Positions 55,457 to 64,000 of a DNA stretch of 64,000 nt are shown here, in pieces; positions within the stretch are counted from its first letter, which is position 1; each line of letters begins with the position of its first letter. A program made the position numbers and the translations under genes. This stretch comes from Calothrix sp. PCC 7716 (GTDB taxonomy: Bacteria > Cyanobacteriota > Cyanobacteriia > Cyanobacteriales > Nostocaceae), in contig NZ_AP025018.1 of NCBI RefSeq assembly GCF_019977735.1, positions 2,976,001-3,040,000 of the forward strand, read 5' to 3'. Below the pieces are notes generated by a model, which was given only the letters and a program-made list of their open reading frames with translations, did no database searches and was not told where the DNA came from.

Positions 55457-56212
55457 ATGTTTACAATCTCCACAGAAGAATTAGTGAAAGAAAGTCAAGA
55501 AATTGCACAGTTAAAAATTATCAAAGAAGAACTAGAAAAACTTTTTTGTATTCAATTTACTGCATCTATCGAGCTTCAGGAAGATTGCCATGAAATTATA
55601 GCCATTATAGAAAGTATTGGCGATAGCAACAACTTAAAAACTACTGCTGATAAAGCTTTACAAACATCAAAATATTTGAGCATTTTAGCAAATAAATATC
55701 ATGATTTAATTTCCGAAAAAGATATTAATATTATTGTTTCACATTCAAATAATCTCAAATTATGGGCTGACGTTTTTATCGCCGTTTCTGAAGTTCATCA
55801 AGACTTCACAGAAAATAGTAGTTTAGAAACTTTAAAAGAGTGGACAGAATGGATTGAACTTTTCTCAGAAGCAATAGATGGTCAGAATAATTTTTCAGAA
55901 GAAACTTGGATAAATATAGATAAATTAGCAAAAAAAATAATAGCTGTCGCTTCTGTTAAAAATGATAATGAATCTCAAAATAACCATTACAAGAGGCGCC
56001 TAAAAAATTCAGCTAGCTTTATACTCAGTTCATCTGAAAGTAACAAATCAAGTACATCTCGGAGACTAGTTATAGGTAAACAATCTTACCAAGAATTATT
56101 GGAAGAAAGCCAAAGAAGAATTCATCGAATTGACGAATTAGAGGCAAAAAACGCCGAAGAAGCCAAAATGCAATCAGATATAGTAGATTTTCTTGAAAAA
56201 TTCCTAAAATAG
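55457..56212 (+). CDS. Hypothetical helical protein
   Basis: 251 residues, no known family. Low GC and Asn/Lys/Glu-rich, mostly helical (STEELVKESQEIAQLKIIKE at the start; KQSYQELLEESQRRIHRIDE and QSDIVDFLEKFLK at the end). No signal peptide or membrane helix. A strong ribosome site (GGGAGG, 55441-55446) is ~10 nt before the ATG, supporting translation. Only one GGCGCC (55995). The gene next to it (56250-56744) is a dead PIN toxin gene. Confidence 0.6.
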   Translation: MFTISTEELVKESQEIAQLKIIKEELEKLFCIQFTASIELQEDCHEIIAIIESIGDSNNLKTTADKALQTSKYLSILANKYHDLISEKDINIIVSHSNNLKLWADVFIAVSEVHQDFTENSSLETLKEWTEWIELFSEAIDGQNNFSEETWINIDKLAKKIIAVASVKNDNESQNNHYKRRLKNSASFILSSSESNKSSTSRRLVIGKQSYQELLEESQRRIHRIDELEAKNAEEAKMQSDIVDFLEKFLK

Positions 56213-56249
56213 TATAAAATTCATAAGTATACTTGTTGCAGTTACCAAA

Positions 56250-56744
56250 ATGACCATCGTAATGCTTGACTCGCACCCTCTGTCACTTGTATCACATCCA
56301 AGTTCAAAAGCATAAGCGTTAAATTGTAAGAGTTGGGTCAAGCAACTAATTAATCATAAAATATTTGTAGTCACTCCAGAAATAATTGATTATGAACTGC
56401 GTCGGGCATTAATTTATGCAAATAAAGTAGAAGGAATAGAAAATTTAGATAAACTAGAAGACATTGGAATAATTTATGCCCCAATAACAACAGCAGTTAT
56501 GCGAAAAGCATCTGAGTTATGGGGTTGGGCAAGAAAAACAGGACAACAAACTGCGAACGCAGATAAAATAGATGTTGATGTTATTTTAGCAGCACAATCA
56601 ATTATCTGATCTCAAGAGACAGGAGAATATTCCATTATCGCGACTTCCAATGTAAGTGACTTACAAAGATATACGGATGCTAGAAGATGGGAAGATATAA
56701 CGGTAGAATATTGCTTTAATCCACAGCCTTCAAAGTCGCAGTAG
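56250..56744 (+). pseudogene. PIN-domain toxin pseudogene with two internal stops
   Basis: 165 codons in one frame from ATG 56250 to TAG 56742-56744, interrupted by TAA at 56313-56315 and TGA at 56607-56609. The remaining text keeps a PIN-like layout: LDSHPLSLVSHP near the start, TPEIIDYELRRALIYANKVE, VDVILAAQSII, IIATSNVSDLQRYTDARRW and near the end EDITVEYCF. No frame shift is needed to read through, so loss is by two point changes. Confidence 0.8.
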
Positions 56745-56772
56745 AATAGTAGAATAAAAATTATTATTATTA

Positions 56773-57507
56773 TTAAAGCATTTTTTCTAAAAAGATTTTT
56801 GCCCGCGCGCATTTGGGATTTGCAAAAAATTCGCTTGGTGTAGTATCTTCGGCTAAAGTTCCTTGGTCTAGAAACATAATTCTACTAGCAACTGAGCGCG
56901 CAAACCCCATTTCGTGAGTAACTATTGCCATTGTTATACCAGTTTGCGCTAGTTGTTTCATTACTTCTAATACATCTTTGACCATTTCGGGGTCGAGTGC
57001 GCTTGTTGGTTCGTCGAATAGTATCATTTCTGGTTCCATTGCTAACGCGCGCGCGATAGCTACTCGTTGTTTTTGACCTCCTGATAATTTCGATGGATAA
57101 ACGTCTGCTTTTTCGGATAATCCTACTTTTTTGAGTAATTCTAAACCTTGTGAGTTTGCTTGTTGCTTATTTATTCCTTTGACTTTGATGGGAGCATAAG
57201 TCACGTTTTGCAGCACTGTCATGTGAGGAAATAAGTTGAAGTGCTGAAATACCATTACTAAAGAGGTGCGGATTTTGGCAATGTTTATTTTGGGATTGGT
57301 TATTTCTTGGTCTTTAAAGTATATTTGTCCTTTGGTAGGGCGTTCGAGTAAGTTCATGCAGCGCAAAAAGGTTGACTTGCCAGAACCAGAGGGTCCAAGA
57401 ATTGCAACTACTTCGCCTTTGTTGATTTGCGTTGAAATGTCTTTTAGTACATCGAGCTTACCAAAAGACTTATATAAAAATTCTGTACGAATAATTGCTT
57501 CACTCAC
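56773..57507 (-). CDS. Polar amino acid ABC transporter ATP-binding protein (GlnQ-like)
   Basis: 244 residues: Walker A GPSGSGKST, Q-loop VFQHFNLFPHMTVLQNV, signature LSGGQKQRVAIARAL, Walker B ILFDEPTSALD and H-loop VTHEMGFA. The FNLFPHMTVLQNV and PTSALDPEMV features mark the GlnQ/HisP group. It overlaps the fused binding protein-permease gene by 8 nt (57500-57507), which is upstream on this strand, so they form one transporter operon. Confidence 0.92.
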   Translation of the reverse strand: MSEAIIRTEFLYKSFGKLDVLKDISTQINKGEVVAILGPSGSGKSTFLRCMNLLERPTKGQIYFKDQEITNPKINIAKIRTSLVMVFQHFNLFPHMTVLQNVTYAPIKVKGINKQQANSQGLELLKKVGLSEKADVYPSKLSGGQKQRVAIARALAMEPEMILFDEPTSALDPEMVKDVLEVMKQLAQTGITMAIVTHEMGFARSVASRIMFLDQGTLAEDTTPSEFFANPKCARAKIFLEKML

Positions 57508-58981
57508 TGCGTCTTAACCTTTTTTCTAAGATGAATGCACTTTGTGTTAAACCCATGACTAAAATATAATAAATCAATCCAGCAAATAGTAAAGGCTCAA
57601 AGTAAATATATTTATTGGCGCCGACAATTTGGGCACTGCGTAATATTTCCACTACACCAATTGTTGACACTAACGCCGAATCTTTCAATAGTCCAATGGT
57701 TTCATTTACTAATGCAGGCAAAATATTCTTTAAAGCTTGAGGTAAAATTATATCCTTCATCATCAACCATTTGGGAATACCCATAGATATGGAAGCTTCA
57801 CTTTGCCCTTTATCTACTGCCTGAATTCCACCCCGGATGGTTTCTGACATGTAGGCACCGGAGTTCAGTGTAAAAGTTAATACACCTGCTTGTAATGCGG
57901 AAATATTATAACCTGTAAGTTGGGGTGTTGCGTAATAAACCAATGCTAACTGTAAAAGCAGTGGAGTACCTCGAAACACTGAGGTGTAAGCATTGGCAAG
58001 TGACTGAAGCGGTTTAATATCAGAAATTTTGAGTAAAGATAATACCGTTCCCCAAATTAATCCTAAGAATACAGAGATAATAGTGAATAATAAAGTTAAG
58101 GGAATACCTCGAAGAATAAAAGGAATATCTTTACTAATTCTACTAAAATCTAAATTCAGTCCTGTTTTGACTTCTGTTGAGGATAAATTAGCAATGTTTG
58201 TGTTTTTAGAAAACCATTTAGTCGCAAGTTGCTTTAGTGTACCATTATCCTTCATTTTTTGAAGCACTCGATTGAAAGGCACCACTAAAGAAGAGTTCTT
58301 AGCAAAAGCAATTGCCGAACCAGAATTTTCTTGTGAAGGAATAGCATTAAACTCTAAATCTGGGTTACTTCCTGCAAATCCTGACGCTACATTATTTTCA
58401 ATAATTGCCGCATCAATACGCTTAGATTTAAGTTCTTGAATAGCTTCTGGAACTCGATTAAGCTGCTTGATTTGAATTCCTGTTACTTTTTTAGCAATTT
58501 CCTTAAGATTTTTTTCTTGAATGCTTCCTAATTGCACCCCGACTGTTTTACCTGATAACTGTTGAACTTTGAGCAGGTTGCTACCCTTCGGCGCCACAAT
58601 TGTATCTTGAGCAGTATAATAAATAATAGAGAAATCAACGTTTTTTAGACGTTCTGGCGTTGGAGACATACCAGCCATTACAAAATCAACCCTATTTGTA
58701 GCAAGCGCAGGAATTAAGCCATTAAAGTCAGACTCAATCACATTAAGTTTAAATTTTAATTCCTTCGCAATATAATTAGCAATATCAATATCAAACCCAA
58801 TAATATTTCCTGAGCCTTCCGTATCGTAATACTCATAAGGTGGATAATCGGGAGAGGTTATCATTGTCAGTGTGTCTTTGCCAATTAACGCTTGTAAAGG
58901 GTTGCTTTGACTGAGAATGATGCTAATTGCCAGTGTTGCTGCAAGAAGTATGTTAAATATAGACTTTTTCCGCTTTTTCAT
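57500..58981 (-). CDS. Amino acid ABC transporter, fused substrate-binding protein and permease
   Basis: 493 residues. N-terminal signal/anchor (FNILLAATLAISIILS), then a type 3 solute-binding domain (~32-260: ITSPDYPPYEYYDTEG, IGFDIDIANYIAKELKF, GFAGSN, LKQLATKWFSKN). The C-terminal ~205 residues are a HisM/GlnP-type permease (LRGIPLTLLFTIISVFLGLI; EAA loop EASISMGIPKWLMMKDIILP; GTPLLLQLALVYY). Binding domain and permease in one chain is known for glutamine/glutamate transporters. The substrate is probably a polar amino acid. Confidence 0.9.
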   Translation of the reverse strand: MKKRKKSIFNILLAATLAISIILSQSNPLQALIGKDTLTMITSPDYPPYEYYDTEGSGNIIGFDIDIANYIAKELKFKLNVIESDFNGLIPALATNRVDFVMAGMSPTPERLKNVDFSIIYYTAQDTIVAPKGSNLLKVQQLSGKTVGVQLGSIQEKNLKEIAKKVTGIQIKQLNRVPEAIQELKSKRIDAAIIENNVASGFAGSNPDLEFNAIPSQENSGSAIAFAKNSSLVVPFNRVLQKMKDNGTLKQLATKWFSKNTNIANLSSTEVKTGLNLDFSRISKDIPFILRGIPLTLLFTIISVFLGLIWGTVLSLLKISDIKPLQSLANAYTSVFRGTPLLLQLALVYYATPQLTGYNISALQAGVLTFTLNSGAYMSETIRGGIQAVDKGQSEASISMGIPKWLMMKDIILPQALKNILPALVNETIGLLKDSALVSTIGVVEILRSAQIVGANKYIYFEPLLFAGLIYYILVMGLTQSAFILEKRLRRSE

Positions 58982-59089
58982 TTATCCAATAACGTAGATG
59001 CACAGCCCATTATATGGGAATAAAAGAAAACTGGCGCCTGAATCCTTGCACGTAATATAATAAGTAATATTTTATACGTTAATTGCACC

Positions 59090-59674
59090 ATGATTAAGCA
59101 TTTGATGATTGCTTTGAGTTTAACGGTACTAACTGGGTTATCTCACGTACAGATGGTAATGCCAGCAACTGCCGCTAACCAAACTAATCTTTTAACCAAA
59201 AAACTCTTACTTGCTCAATCTTCAAGCAACCAAACCCCAAAAGCTTCATTAATTCCTCATGTGAAAGCAAAGCTGGGTGGTATTAGTCTATCAATGACTG
59301 AAGCACAAGTCCGCAAAATTCTGGGCAAACCTAAAAGTGTCAAAAATGAGGATAGTCCAGCAGTCGGTAAACTTCGATACTTGGAATACAACGATATCTC
59401 TGTGGGTTTGGTTGAGGATGGCGATAATTCTAATAAATTTTCTGTATATAGATTTTCTACGAGAAGTCGTAAATATGCCACGCCAGGTGGTATACGTGTG
59501 GGAGACAATCGAGCGAAAGTCATAAAAGCTTATGGTCAAGTATCTCCACAGCAGGAAGGTCAGAAAGGTTATTTAAGTTATCAAATCGATTTGAAAGATA
59601 TTCCCGCTGCTTTTATTTTTGAAATTGAAGCTGGTCGGGTGACAGAGATTAGCTGTATTGAACAGTTAACTTAA
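59090..59674 (+). CDS. Secreted protein with a BamE/SmpA-like beta domain
   Basis: 194 residues. Signal peptide MIKHLMIALSLTVLTGLSHV ending near PATAA. The mature part has LGGISLSMTEAQVRKILGKP, resembling the short helix-strand unit of SmpA/OmlA-type proteins (as in BamE, DUF4124-like sequences), repeated in GGIRVGDNRAKVIKAYGQVS. No other domain is recognised. Function is unknown; it is probably periplasmic. Confidence 0.6.
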   Translation: MIKHLMIALSLTVLTGLSHVQMVMPATAANQTNLLTKKLLLAQSSSNQTPKASLIPHVKAKLGGISLSMTEAQVRKILGKPKSVKNEDSPAVGKLRYLEYNDISVGLVEDGDNSNKFSVYRFSTRSRKYATPGGIRVGDNRAKVIKAYGQVSPQQEGQKGYLSYQIDLKDIPAAFIFEIEAGRVTEISCIEQLT

Positions 59675-59714
59675 AACCTGATTGATATTTTTTGGTCGGC
59701 GCCATAATAAACAT

Positions 59715-59756
59715 GTAGAGACGTGAATGTAAAGACGTGATTAATCACGTCTCTAC
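59715..59756. repeat. Nested palindromes of the GTAGAGACG family
   Basis: Outer arms GTAGAGACGTGA (59715-59726) and TCACGTCTCTAC (59745-59756) pair perfectly; inside, AGACGTGATTAATCACGTCT (59733-59752) is itself a perfect 20-bp palindrome. Either fold excludes the other. It follows the secreted protein and precedes the TIR gene. Confidence 0.85.
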
Positions 59757-59828
59757 CAATATATATATTAATTATAGTATAATTTAACTTATCTGCTTAA
59801 CTTCTTACCCTAGAGCGAAACTGAAGTT

Positions 59829-60659
59829 ATGAAAAAAACAAATGTATTTATAAGTTACGCAACACCAGACCAAGCAGTAGCAAAAATACTGATGGAAGCA
59901 CTTCGTTTTAAAGGGCTTGATGTTTCGCTTTCAGAACTTCATGCTGGTATAAATTGGATTGAATTTAACCGTACTACGTTATCAGCAAATGCTTACTTAA
60001 TACTGTTACTATCCAAATCAACAAGTTTTTGCTGTAATCATGATATTGAAGTTGTCCTGAGAGAATTGCAATTCCGAGACATTACTCTTATACCAGTACT
60101 ACTAGATGATTGTGATATTCCATTATCACTTACTCCTTACCAGCATTTCGATCTGAGAAACCCAGTCGAAGAAAACCTGGAGAAACTTGTTGATGCACTC
60201 AAAAATACTTCAGAGATTGACTTTGAAAAATTATCTTCGCCAATATTTGAACAACTCGTTGTGGAACTTCTTCAAAAACTTGGCTTTATTAATTTGCAGA
60301 TGGAGGAAAAAAATAATGGCATTAATGGTGTCGTAGAGTTTCGTCACAAAGACCCGTTTGGCGCCGAAACTCGCGATATATATGCTCTTGAAACTAAATT
60401 ATATCGAGAGTCGCGTGCTGATCTACGAAGTATTAGAAAACTAGCTCTTCATGCAAAAAGCAATTCAAATATAGATAAAGCACTTGTCGTTACTGACGGA
60501 AATCTTACATCTGTTGCTCTTGATTGGGTTAATGATGCACCAAAAGTTACTGGAGTTCCTATCCGTGTAGTTGATGGAACTGAGTTAAAACGGCTTCTTC
60601 TACAAAATACTGATTTGGTATCTAAATACTTTGCTGCTAGTAACGGTGCAATTAGATGA
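59829..60659 (+). CDS. TIR domain fused to Mrr-type restriction endonuclease-like domain
   Basis: 276 residues. TIR domain ~1-112 (NVFISYATPDQAVAKILMEA, LIPVLLDDCD). Then an Mrr-like endonuclease domain ~136-255 (FEQLVVELLQKLGFINLQME, GINGVVEFRHKDPF, ALETKLYRES with E188-x-K190). The first catalytic Asp seen in Mrr enzymes at GxxDxGID is replaced by Asn in NNGINGVVEF. TIR domains in bacteria often hydrolyse NAD+ or signal in defence. The stop overlaps the next gene as ATGA, so translation is coupled. ATG is used; an AGCGAAACTGAAG purine-rich leader precedes. Confidence 0.82.
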   Translation: MKKTNVFISYATPDQAVAKILMEALRFKGLDVSLSELHAGINWIEFNRTTLSANAYLILLLSKSTSFCCNHDIEVVLRELQFRDITLIPVLLDDCDIPLSLTPYQHFDLRNPVEENLEKLVDALKNTSEIDFEKLSSPIFEQLVVELLQKLGFINLQMEEKNNGINGVVEFRHKDPFGAETRDIYALETKLYRESRADLRSIRKLALHAKSNSNIDKALVVTDGNLTSVALDWVNDAPKVTGVPIRVVDGTELKRLLLQNTDLVSKYFAASNGAIR

Positions 60660-61195
60660 GTCGAGTAAGTGATTTGACCAATCGACTTGATAATTGTCCT
60701 GCTGGAGACAAAGGTTGGAGAGAATTTGAAGATTTATGTGTGGAGATTCTTGAATTTCTATTCGTTCCACCTTTAGTGAGACCAATTATTCAAGCACGAA
60801 CATATTCTGGTACAAATAGACGCGATGCTGTATTTCCTAACCGTAATTTTGATGAAAAGCATAATTGGGGTTTGCTTCTTCGAGAATTAGAAGCAAGAAT
60901 GGTTCTTTTTGAGTTCAAAAACTATGACAAAATTGAAATAGGGTCTCAAGAAGTTATTCAAACTGAGAATTATTTAACTGACCCTATGGGGCGACTTGCA
61001 ATTATAGTATGTAGCAAGATTCCGAATAATGCCGCCCATATTCAACGTAACAATCTTTATAGTCGGCGCCGTAAAGTTATTCTTTTTATTACAAAGGAAG
61101 ATTTGAAGGAGATGCTCTTTCTTAAAGAAAGAGGGGAAGACCCATGCGATTTAATTGTTGACTTTGTAGAACGTTTTTATTTACAGCATGAGTGA
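60656..61195 (+). CDS. PD-(D/E)XK restriction endonuclease-like protein
   Basis: 179 residues. A helix with E24 (WREFEDLCVEIL), then strand/turn NRRDAVFPN with D57 and VLFEFKNYD with E86-x-K88, the D...ExK triad of this fold. The central strand and helix spacing is normal for Mrr/REase-like domains. It starts 4 nt inside the TIR gene, so the two form a two-gene module. The first protein has a broken catalytic triad and this one an apparently intact one. Confidence 0.8.
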   Translation: MSRVSDLTNRLDNCPAGDKGWREFEDLCVEILEFLFVPPLVRPIIQARTYSGTNRRDAVFPNRNFDEKHNWGLLLRELEARMVLFEFKNYDKIEIGSQEVIQTENYLTDPMGRLAIIVCSKIPNNAAHIQRNNLYSRRRKVILFITKEDLKEMLFLKERGEDPCDLIVDFVERFYLQHE

Positions 61196-61201
61196 AATTT
61201 A

Positions 61202-61318
61202 TCCCCCCAACCCCCCTTAATAAGGGGGGCTAAGAGTGATATTTTTTGATTATATTTAATAATTTAATATGGCTAAAAATAAAAAATTTCCCCCTTATTA
61301 AGGGGGACTAAGGGGGAT
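61202..61318. repeat. C/G-run inverted-repeat element
   Basis: Arms TCCCCCCAACCCCCCTTAAT (from 61202) plus AAGGGGGGCTAA and, in inverse, TTTCCCCCTTATTAAGGGGG (from 61288) plus ACTAAGGGGGATT. Between is ~55 bp of AT-rich DNA. Related to 27692-28009 and 31409-31440. It separates two convergent genes. Confidence 0.7.
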
Positions 61319-61322
61319 TAAA

Positions 61323-62444
61323 TTATGCAGGGTTTGCTTGCATTTTCTTTTGAAGCAAGTTAATGACGGAAGCTTTTTCTAGGATTCCGAGTAGTACGCC
61401 GTTATCACGAATGACAGCAAGTGCGGATAACTTTTGTTGTTCTAGTAGTTGTACTACATCTAGCAATGATTTATCAGATTCTACAGTTGTGGATGCTTCG
61501 ATTGGTCGCATTACTTCGCTTACCGGAGTTTCTGACCATAGTGTTGTAGGTACCGCGCGCAAGTTATCTACTGATACTGCTCCTACTAATTCTCCAAGGG
61601 CGCCTGTTACTAAGAACCTACGATATTGCCCGTTTAATATTTGTTCGTCTGCAAACTCTCTCAAGCTCATATTGAAATTAACAATTGGGCTATCTGGAGT
61701 TATTGCATCTGCTGCGGTTAGTCCTGTTAGTCGTTCTTGTATGGTTGCCGCTCTTGAAGCATTGCCAGCATTTTGCAACAGGAAGTAACCTATCAATAAG
61801 TTCCAAGAGTTGGCGAAACTACCAAACATTAGTAGGGGAATTAAGCCAGAAGCAATTGCTACCCAACCAAATATTTGACCAACTCGACTGGCAAAAGCTA
61901 CACCTTTATAAGGGTTGCCTGTAATTTTCCAGACGATGGCTTTTAATATATTTCCACCATCTAGTGGTAAGCCAGGAATTAGATTAAATAGTGCTAATGA
62001 TAAGTTAACAGATGCTAGCACCATTAGGATTGCAGCGAGTGGCCCACCAAGAGAGGCGCCGAAACCAATAGCTGTAAATATAGCAAATAGTAATAAGCTA
62101 ACTAAAGGGCCTGCAATAGCTACCCAGAAAGCATCAGCTGGGGTTTTTGATTCTTTTTCTAAGCTTGCTAAACCACCAAATATAAAGAGTGTGATTGACT
62201 TTACATCAATACCTTGACGAATGGCAACGAAGCTATGTCCCAATTCATGAGCAACGACAGAAGCAAATAATAATAGTGCTGTTGTCACTCCCAGTAGTGT
62301 TGCAAGTCCACCACCCAGGTAAGGAAATTGCCCTGCTAGTCCACTGCTATAGCTCCAAGTTACTAAACCTAAGATTAAGAACCAGGATGGGTGGATGTAA
62401 AAAGGAATGTTAAAGAGGTTGCCTATCCGAATTGTTCCATTCAT
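61323..62444 (-). CDS. Site-2 protease family protein with CBS domains
   Basis: 373 residues with about six membrane segments. Zinc motif HELGHSFVAIRQG (H-E-x-x-H), second-motif NLIPGLPLDGGNIL with the catalytic Asp, and a C-terminal ~125-residue CBS pair (AITPDSPIVNFNMSLREFAD, VSEVMRPIEASTTVESDKSL). Such CBS-containing M50 proteases are common in cyanobacteria and resemble SpoIVFB/Rip1-type enzymes that cleave regulators in the membrane. Substrate unknown. Confidence 0.92.
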   Translation of the reverse strand: MNGTIRIGNLFNIPFYIHPSWFLILGLVTWSYSSGLAGQFPYLGGGLATLLGVTTALLLFASVVAHELGHSFVAIRQGIDVKSITLFIFGGLASLEKESKTPADAFWVAIAGPLVSLLLFAIFTAIGFGASLGGPLAAILMVLASVNLSLALFNLIPGLPLDGGNILKAIVWKITGNPYKGVAFASRVGQIFGWVAIASGLIPLLMFGSFANSWNLLIGYFLLQNAGNASRAATIQERLTGLTAADAITPDSPIVNFNMSLREFADEQILNGQYRRFLVTGALGELVGAVSVDNLRAVPTTLWSETPVSEVMRPIEASTTVESDKSLLDVVQLLEQQKLSALAVIRDNGVLLGILEKASVINLLQKKMQANPA

Positions 62445-62557
62445 GGCGCCTACCTTTGAGTTCGATGTCTCTATAGTAACGAAATGTTAAGCAATTTTAA
62501 TCTTTGTAATGGTAGTGGTGTCCGTCTGTTATGGTGTGGTTTTTTCTAAAGATACTT

Positions 62558-62680
62558 TTGTTAATACTCTTGTGGGGTGTTAATACTCTTGTGGGGTGTT
62601 AATACTCTTGTGGGGTGGGCATCCTTGCCCGCCTTCAGGAATAGGACTTTTGACGGGCAGGGATGCCCGTTCCACAAGAT
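62558..62680. repeat. Tandem 19-bp repeat followed by the GGGCATCCTTGCCC pair
   Basis: GTTAATACTCTTGTGGGGT occurs three times in tandem (62560, 62579, 62598). It leads into GGGTGGGCATCCTTGCCCGC (62613-62632) and its inverse GACGGGCAGGGATGCCCGTT (62652-62671), so a hairpin can form. Related copies at 25441-25469 and 29773-29851. The rest of the 279-bp gap shows nothing else. Confidence 0.8.
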
Positions 62681-62723
62681 GTTCTGTGTGTAGCAATATT
62701 ATAATTATTTGTGAAGAAAGATC

Positions 62724-64000
62724 ATGTTTGAAGTAGGCGCGGTTTTAACAGCTACCTTTGATATCCGTCTAATTATTCTTTCAGTTGCTATTGCAATAGT
62801 TGGTTCTTGTATTGCTTTAGATATATCTGAACAAATTTTGATTGCATCAGGACGCGCGCGCGTTTGGTGGCTGTTAGGTGGCGCCACTACTTTGGGTATT
62901 AGTATCTGGGTGATGCATTTTACAGCTATTCTTTCGTATAAATTACCTATAAAAGTTGATTATAATTACACAATTGTGATGATTTCAATGGTTGTGGCAA
63001 TTGTGGGTTCGGCTATTGGATTTTTTATTGTTACACGCTCTTCAACAGTGGGATGGCTAACTATATTTGCTGGCAGTCTTTTTATTGGTGGCGCCGTTAT
63101 TGGGATGCACTTTACTGCTATGTCATCGCTGTTAGTCCCAGCTAAAGAGTCGCATGACCTCAAATTATTTATTTTAAGTGGTTTAGTGGCAATTACTGCA
63201 TCTTTTATGGGATTATGGGTAACATTCTACAAACAGATAAGGGCGCCTTGGAGTGTACAAAAAGTTGGCAGTTCTTTGTTAATGGGAATTGCGATTTGTG
63301 GAATGCATTATATTGCAATCGCAGGTATTCGCTACCGTGTGGTAAAATCTTTGAATGTCTCCGAGTTTGCTCCCGTAGACAACACACCATTGGTAATTGC
63401 CATTAGCATTGCGACTTTAATTACCTTGACATTAGCACAACTCTCTGCATTTTTTGGTAGGCGCCTGAGTGCAGAAGTCGCACAAACAGAAGTTTTGCGA
63501 CAAAGCGAAGAACAGCTAGAACTACTTGTTAAGCAGCGCACCGCAGAATTAGAAACGGCTTTAGAAGCAGCAGAAACAGCTAACAAAGCCAAGACACAAT
63601 TTTTAGCTAATATGAATCATGAACTGCGAACACCGTTAAATGGAATTATAGGGTTTTCGAGCGTCCTTTTAGAGCAAACTGTTGGTGCATTGAACGATAA
63701 GCAGCGACAATATATAAATGTAATACACGAGTGTGGATATCAGCAGTTAAACTTAATTAACGATTTGCTAGATATAGCCAAAATTGAGGCAGGAAGAGAA
63801 GAGTTAGAAATAGTTACTTTATCGGTAGAAGAAGTTTGTAATTTGTGTATTTCAGTGGTTAGGGAGCAGGCGTCGAGACGTGGTTTACAATTATTATTAG
63901 AGATTTCGCCTGAAGTAACAACTTGTAACGCTGACGAACGCCGTTTAAAACAGATTTTATTGAATTTACTTTCAAATGCCGTTAAGTTTACCGAATCTGG
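62724..64000 (+). CDS. MHYT domain sensor histidine kinase, 5' part
   Basis: 425 codons and part of a 426th; the gene runs past the window. N-terminal membrane MHYT sensor with the repeated motifs WVMHFTA, GMHFTAM and GMHYIA in hydrophobic segments (~1-240). Then a coiled region ([20 protein letters not shown]) and the kinase core: H-box [16 protein letters not shown] and the start of the N-box [16 protein letters not shown] domains are thought to bind metal or sense small gases. ATG 62724 gives MFEVGAVL. Confidence 0.9.
   Translation, partial: MFEVGAVLTATFDIRLIILSVAIAIVGSCIALDISEQILIASGRARVWWLLGGATTLGISIWVMHFTAILSYKLPIKVDYNYTIVMISMVVAIVGSAIGFFIVTRSSTVGWLTIFAGSLFIGGAVIGMHFTAMSSLLVPAKESHDLKLFILSGLVAITASFMGLWVTFYKQIRAPWSVQKVGSSLLMGIAICGMHYIAIAGIRYRVVKSLNVSEFAPVDNTPLVIAISIATLITLTLAQLSAFFGRRLSAEVAQTEVLRQSEEQLELLVKQRTAELETALEAAETANKAKTQFLANMNHELRTPLNGIIGFSSVLLEQTVGALNDKQRQYINVIHECGYQQLNLINDLLDIAKIEAGREELEIVTLSVEEVCNLCISVVREQASRRGLQLLLEISPEVTTCNADERRLKQILLNLLSNAVKFTES

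Noticed and set aside
59257-59539. Minus-strand frames opposite the secreted protein
   Set aside because: They are shadows of the gene at 59090-59674, which has a signal peptide and a sensible fold.
62705-63592. Minus-strand frames opposite the MHYT kinase
   Set aside because: The plus strand holds a full MHYT-kinase frame from 62724 running out of the window.

Overview
The window looks like chromosomal DNA of a filamentous, probably heterocyst-forming (Nostocales-type) cyanobacterium. The supporting signs are a GUN4 domain fused to a Ser/Thr kinase, a type 2 isopentenyl-diphosphate isomerase, DUF2157/GDYXXLXY membrane proteins, heptanucleotide tandem repeats, many Uma2/PIN/RelE modules, and AT-rich DNA densely studded with one palindrome. 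That palindrome is not the usual HIP1 octamer (GCGATCGC), of which I saw no copy. It is GGCGCC, with roughly a hundred copies by eye. Assignment below order level is not possible from the sequence alone.

Layout. 1-3.4 kb: pstS (3' part)-pstC-pstA-pstB phosphate uptake operon closed by a clear terminator. 3.7-7.3 kb: MacAB-like tripartite efflux operon. 7.4-8.7 kb: a decayed RelE-type toxin-antitoxin module lying between two copies of the ABC-ATPase/exoD junction. 8.9-20.4 kb: a stretch with three dynamin-like GTPases, one fused to an Hsp70 domain and split by a 1.7-kb IS630-family element. Removing the element plus one TA restores a single 1221-codon frame. 20.5-26.5 kb: an aspartyl-protease pair, then a STAND-like module (HEPN-NTPase plus 15-blade WD40 protein, overlapping by 4 nt) and an unknown gene. 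26.7-32.4 kb: AraC regulator and a small catabolic cluster (NTF2-like, two medium-chain dehydrogenases, one chimeric, intradiol dioxygenase, SMP-30 lactonase). 32.5-38.7 kb: PIN toxin-antitoxin pair with a decayed antitoxin copy, a very large SF1 helicase with an overlapping small gene, and an XRE-type regulator.

39-45.6 kb: a signalling cluster of kinase-GUN4, a flotillin-like SPFH protein with amplified internal repeats, FHA-kinase, and a divergently oriented FHA-winged-helix regulator. 45.6-56.7 kb: mostly housekeeping (RsmB-like methyltransferase, DUF2157/GDYXXLXY pair, anchored secreted protein, DUF2171, SppA, IDI-2, TldD), a low-GC unknown gene and a dead PIN toxin gene. 56.8-64 kb: glutamine/amino-acid ABC transporter with fused binding protein and permease, a secreted protein, a TIR-Mrr/REase gene pair, a CBS-containing site-2 protease, and the 5' part of an MHYT histidine kinase.

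The best candidates for undescribed biology are the GTPase-Hsp70 fusion with its partner GTPase (13.3-20.4 kb), the TIR-Mrr plus PD-(D/E)XK pair (59.8-61.2 kb) and the HEPN-NTPase/WD40 pair (21.3-25.3 kb). All three have domain make-ups typical of bacterial conflict systems, but none is proven to be one. No tRNA, rRNA or CRISPR array was seen.
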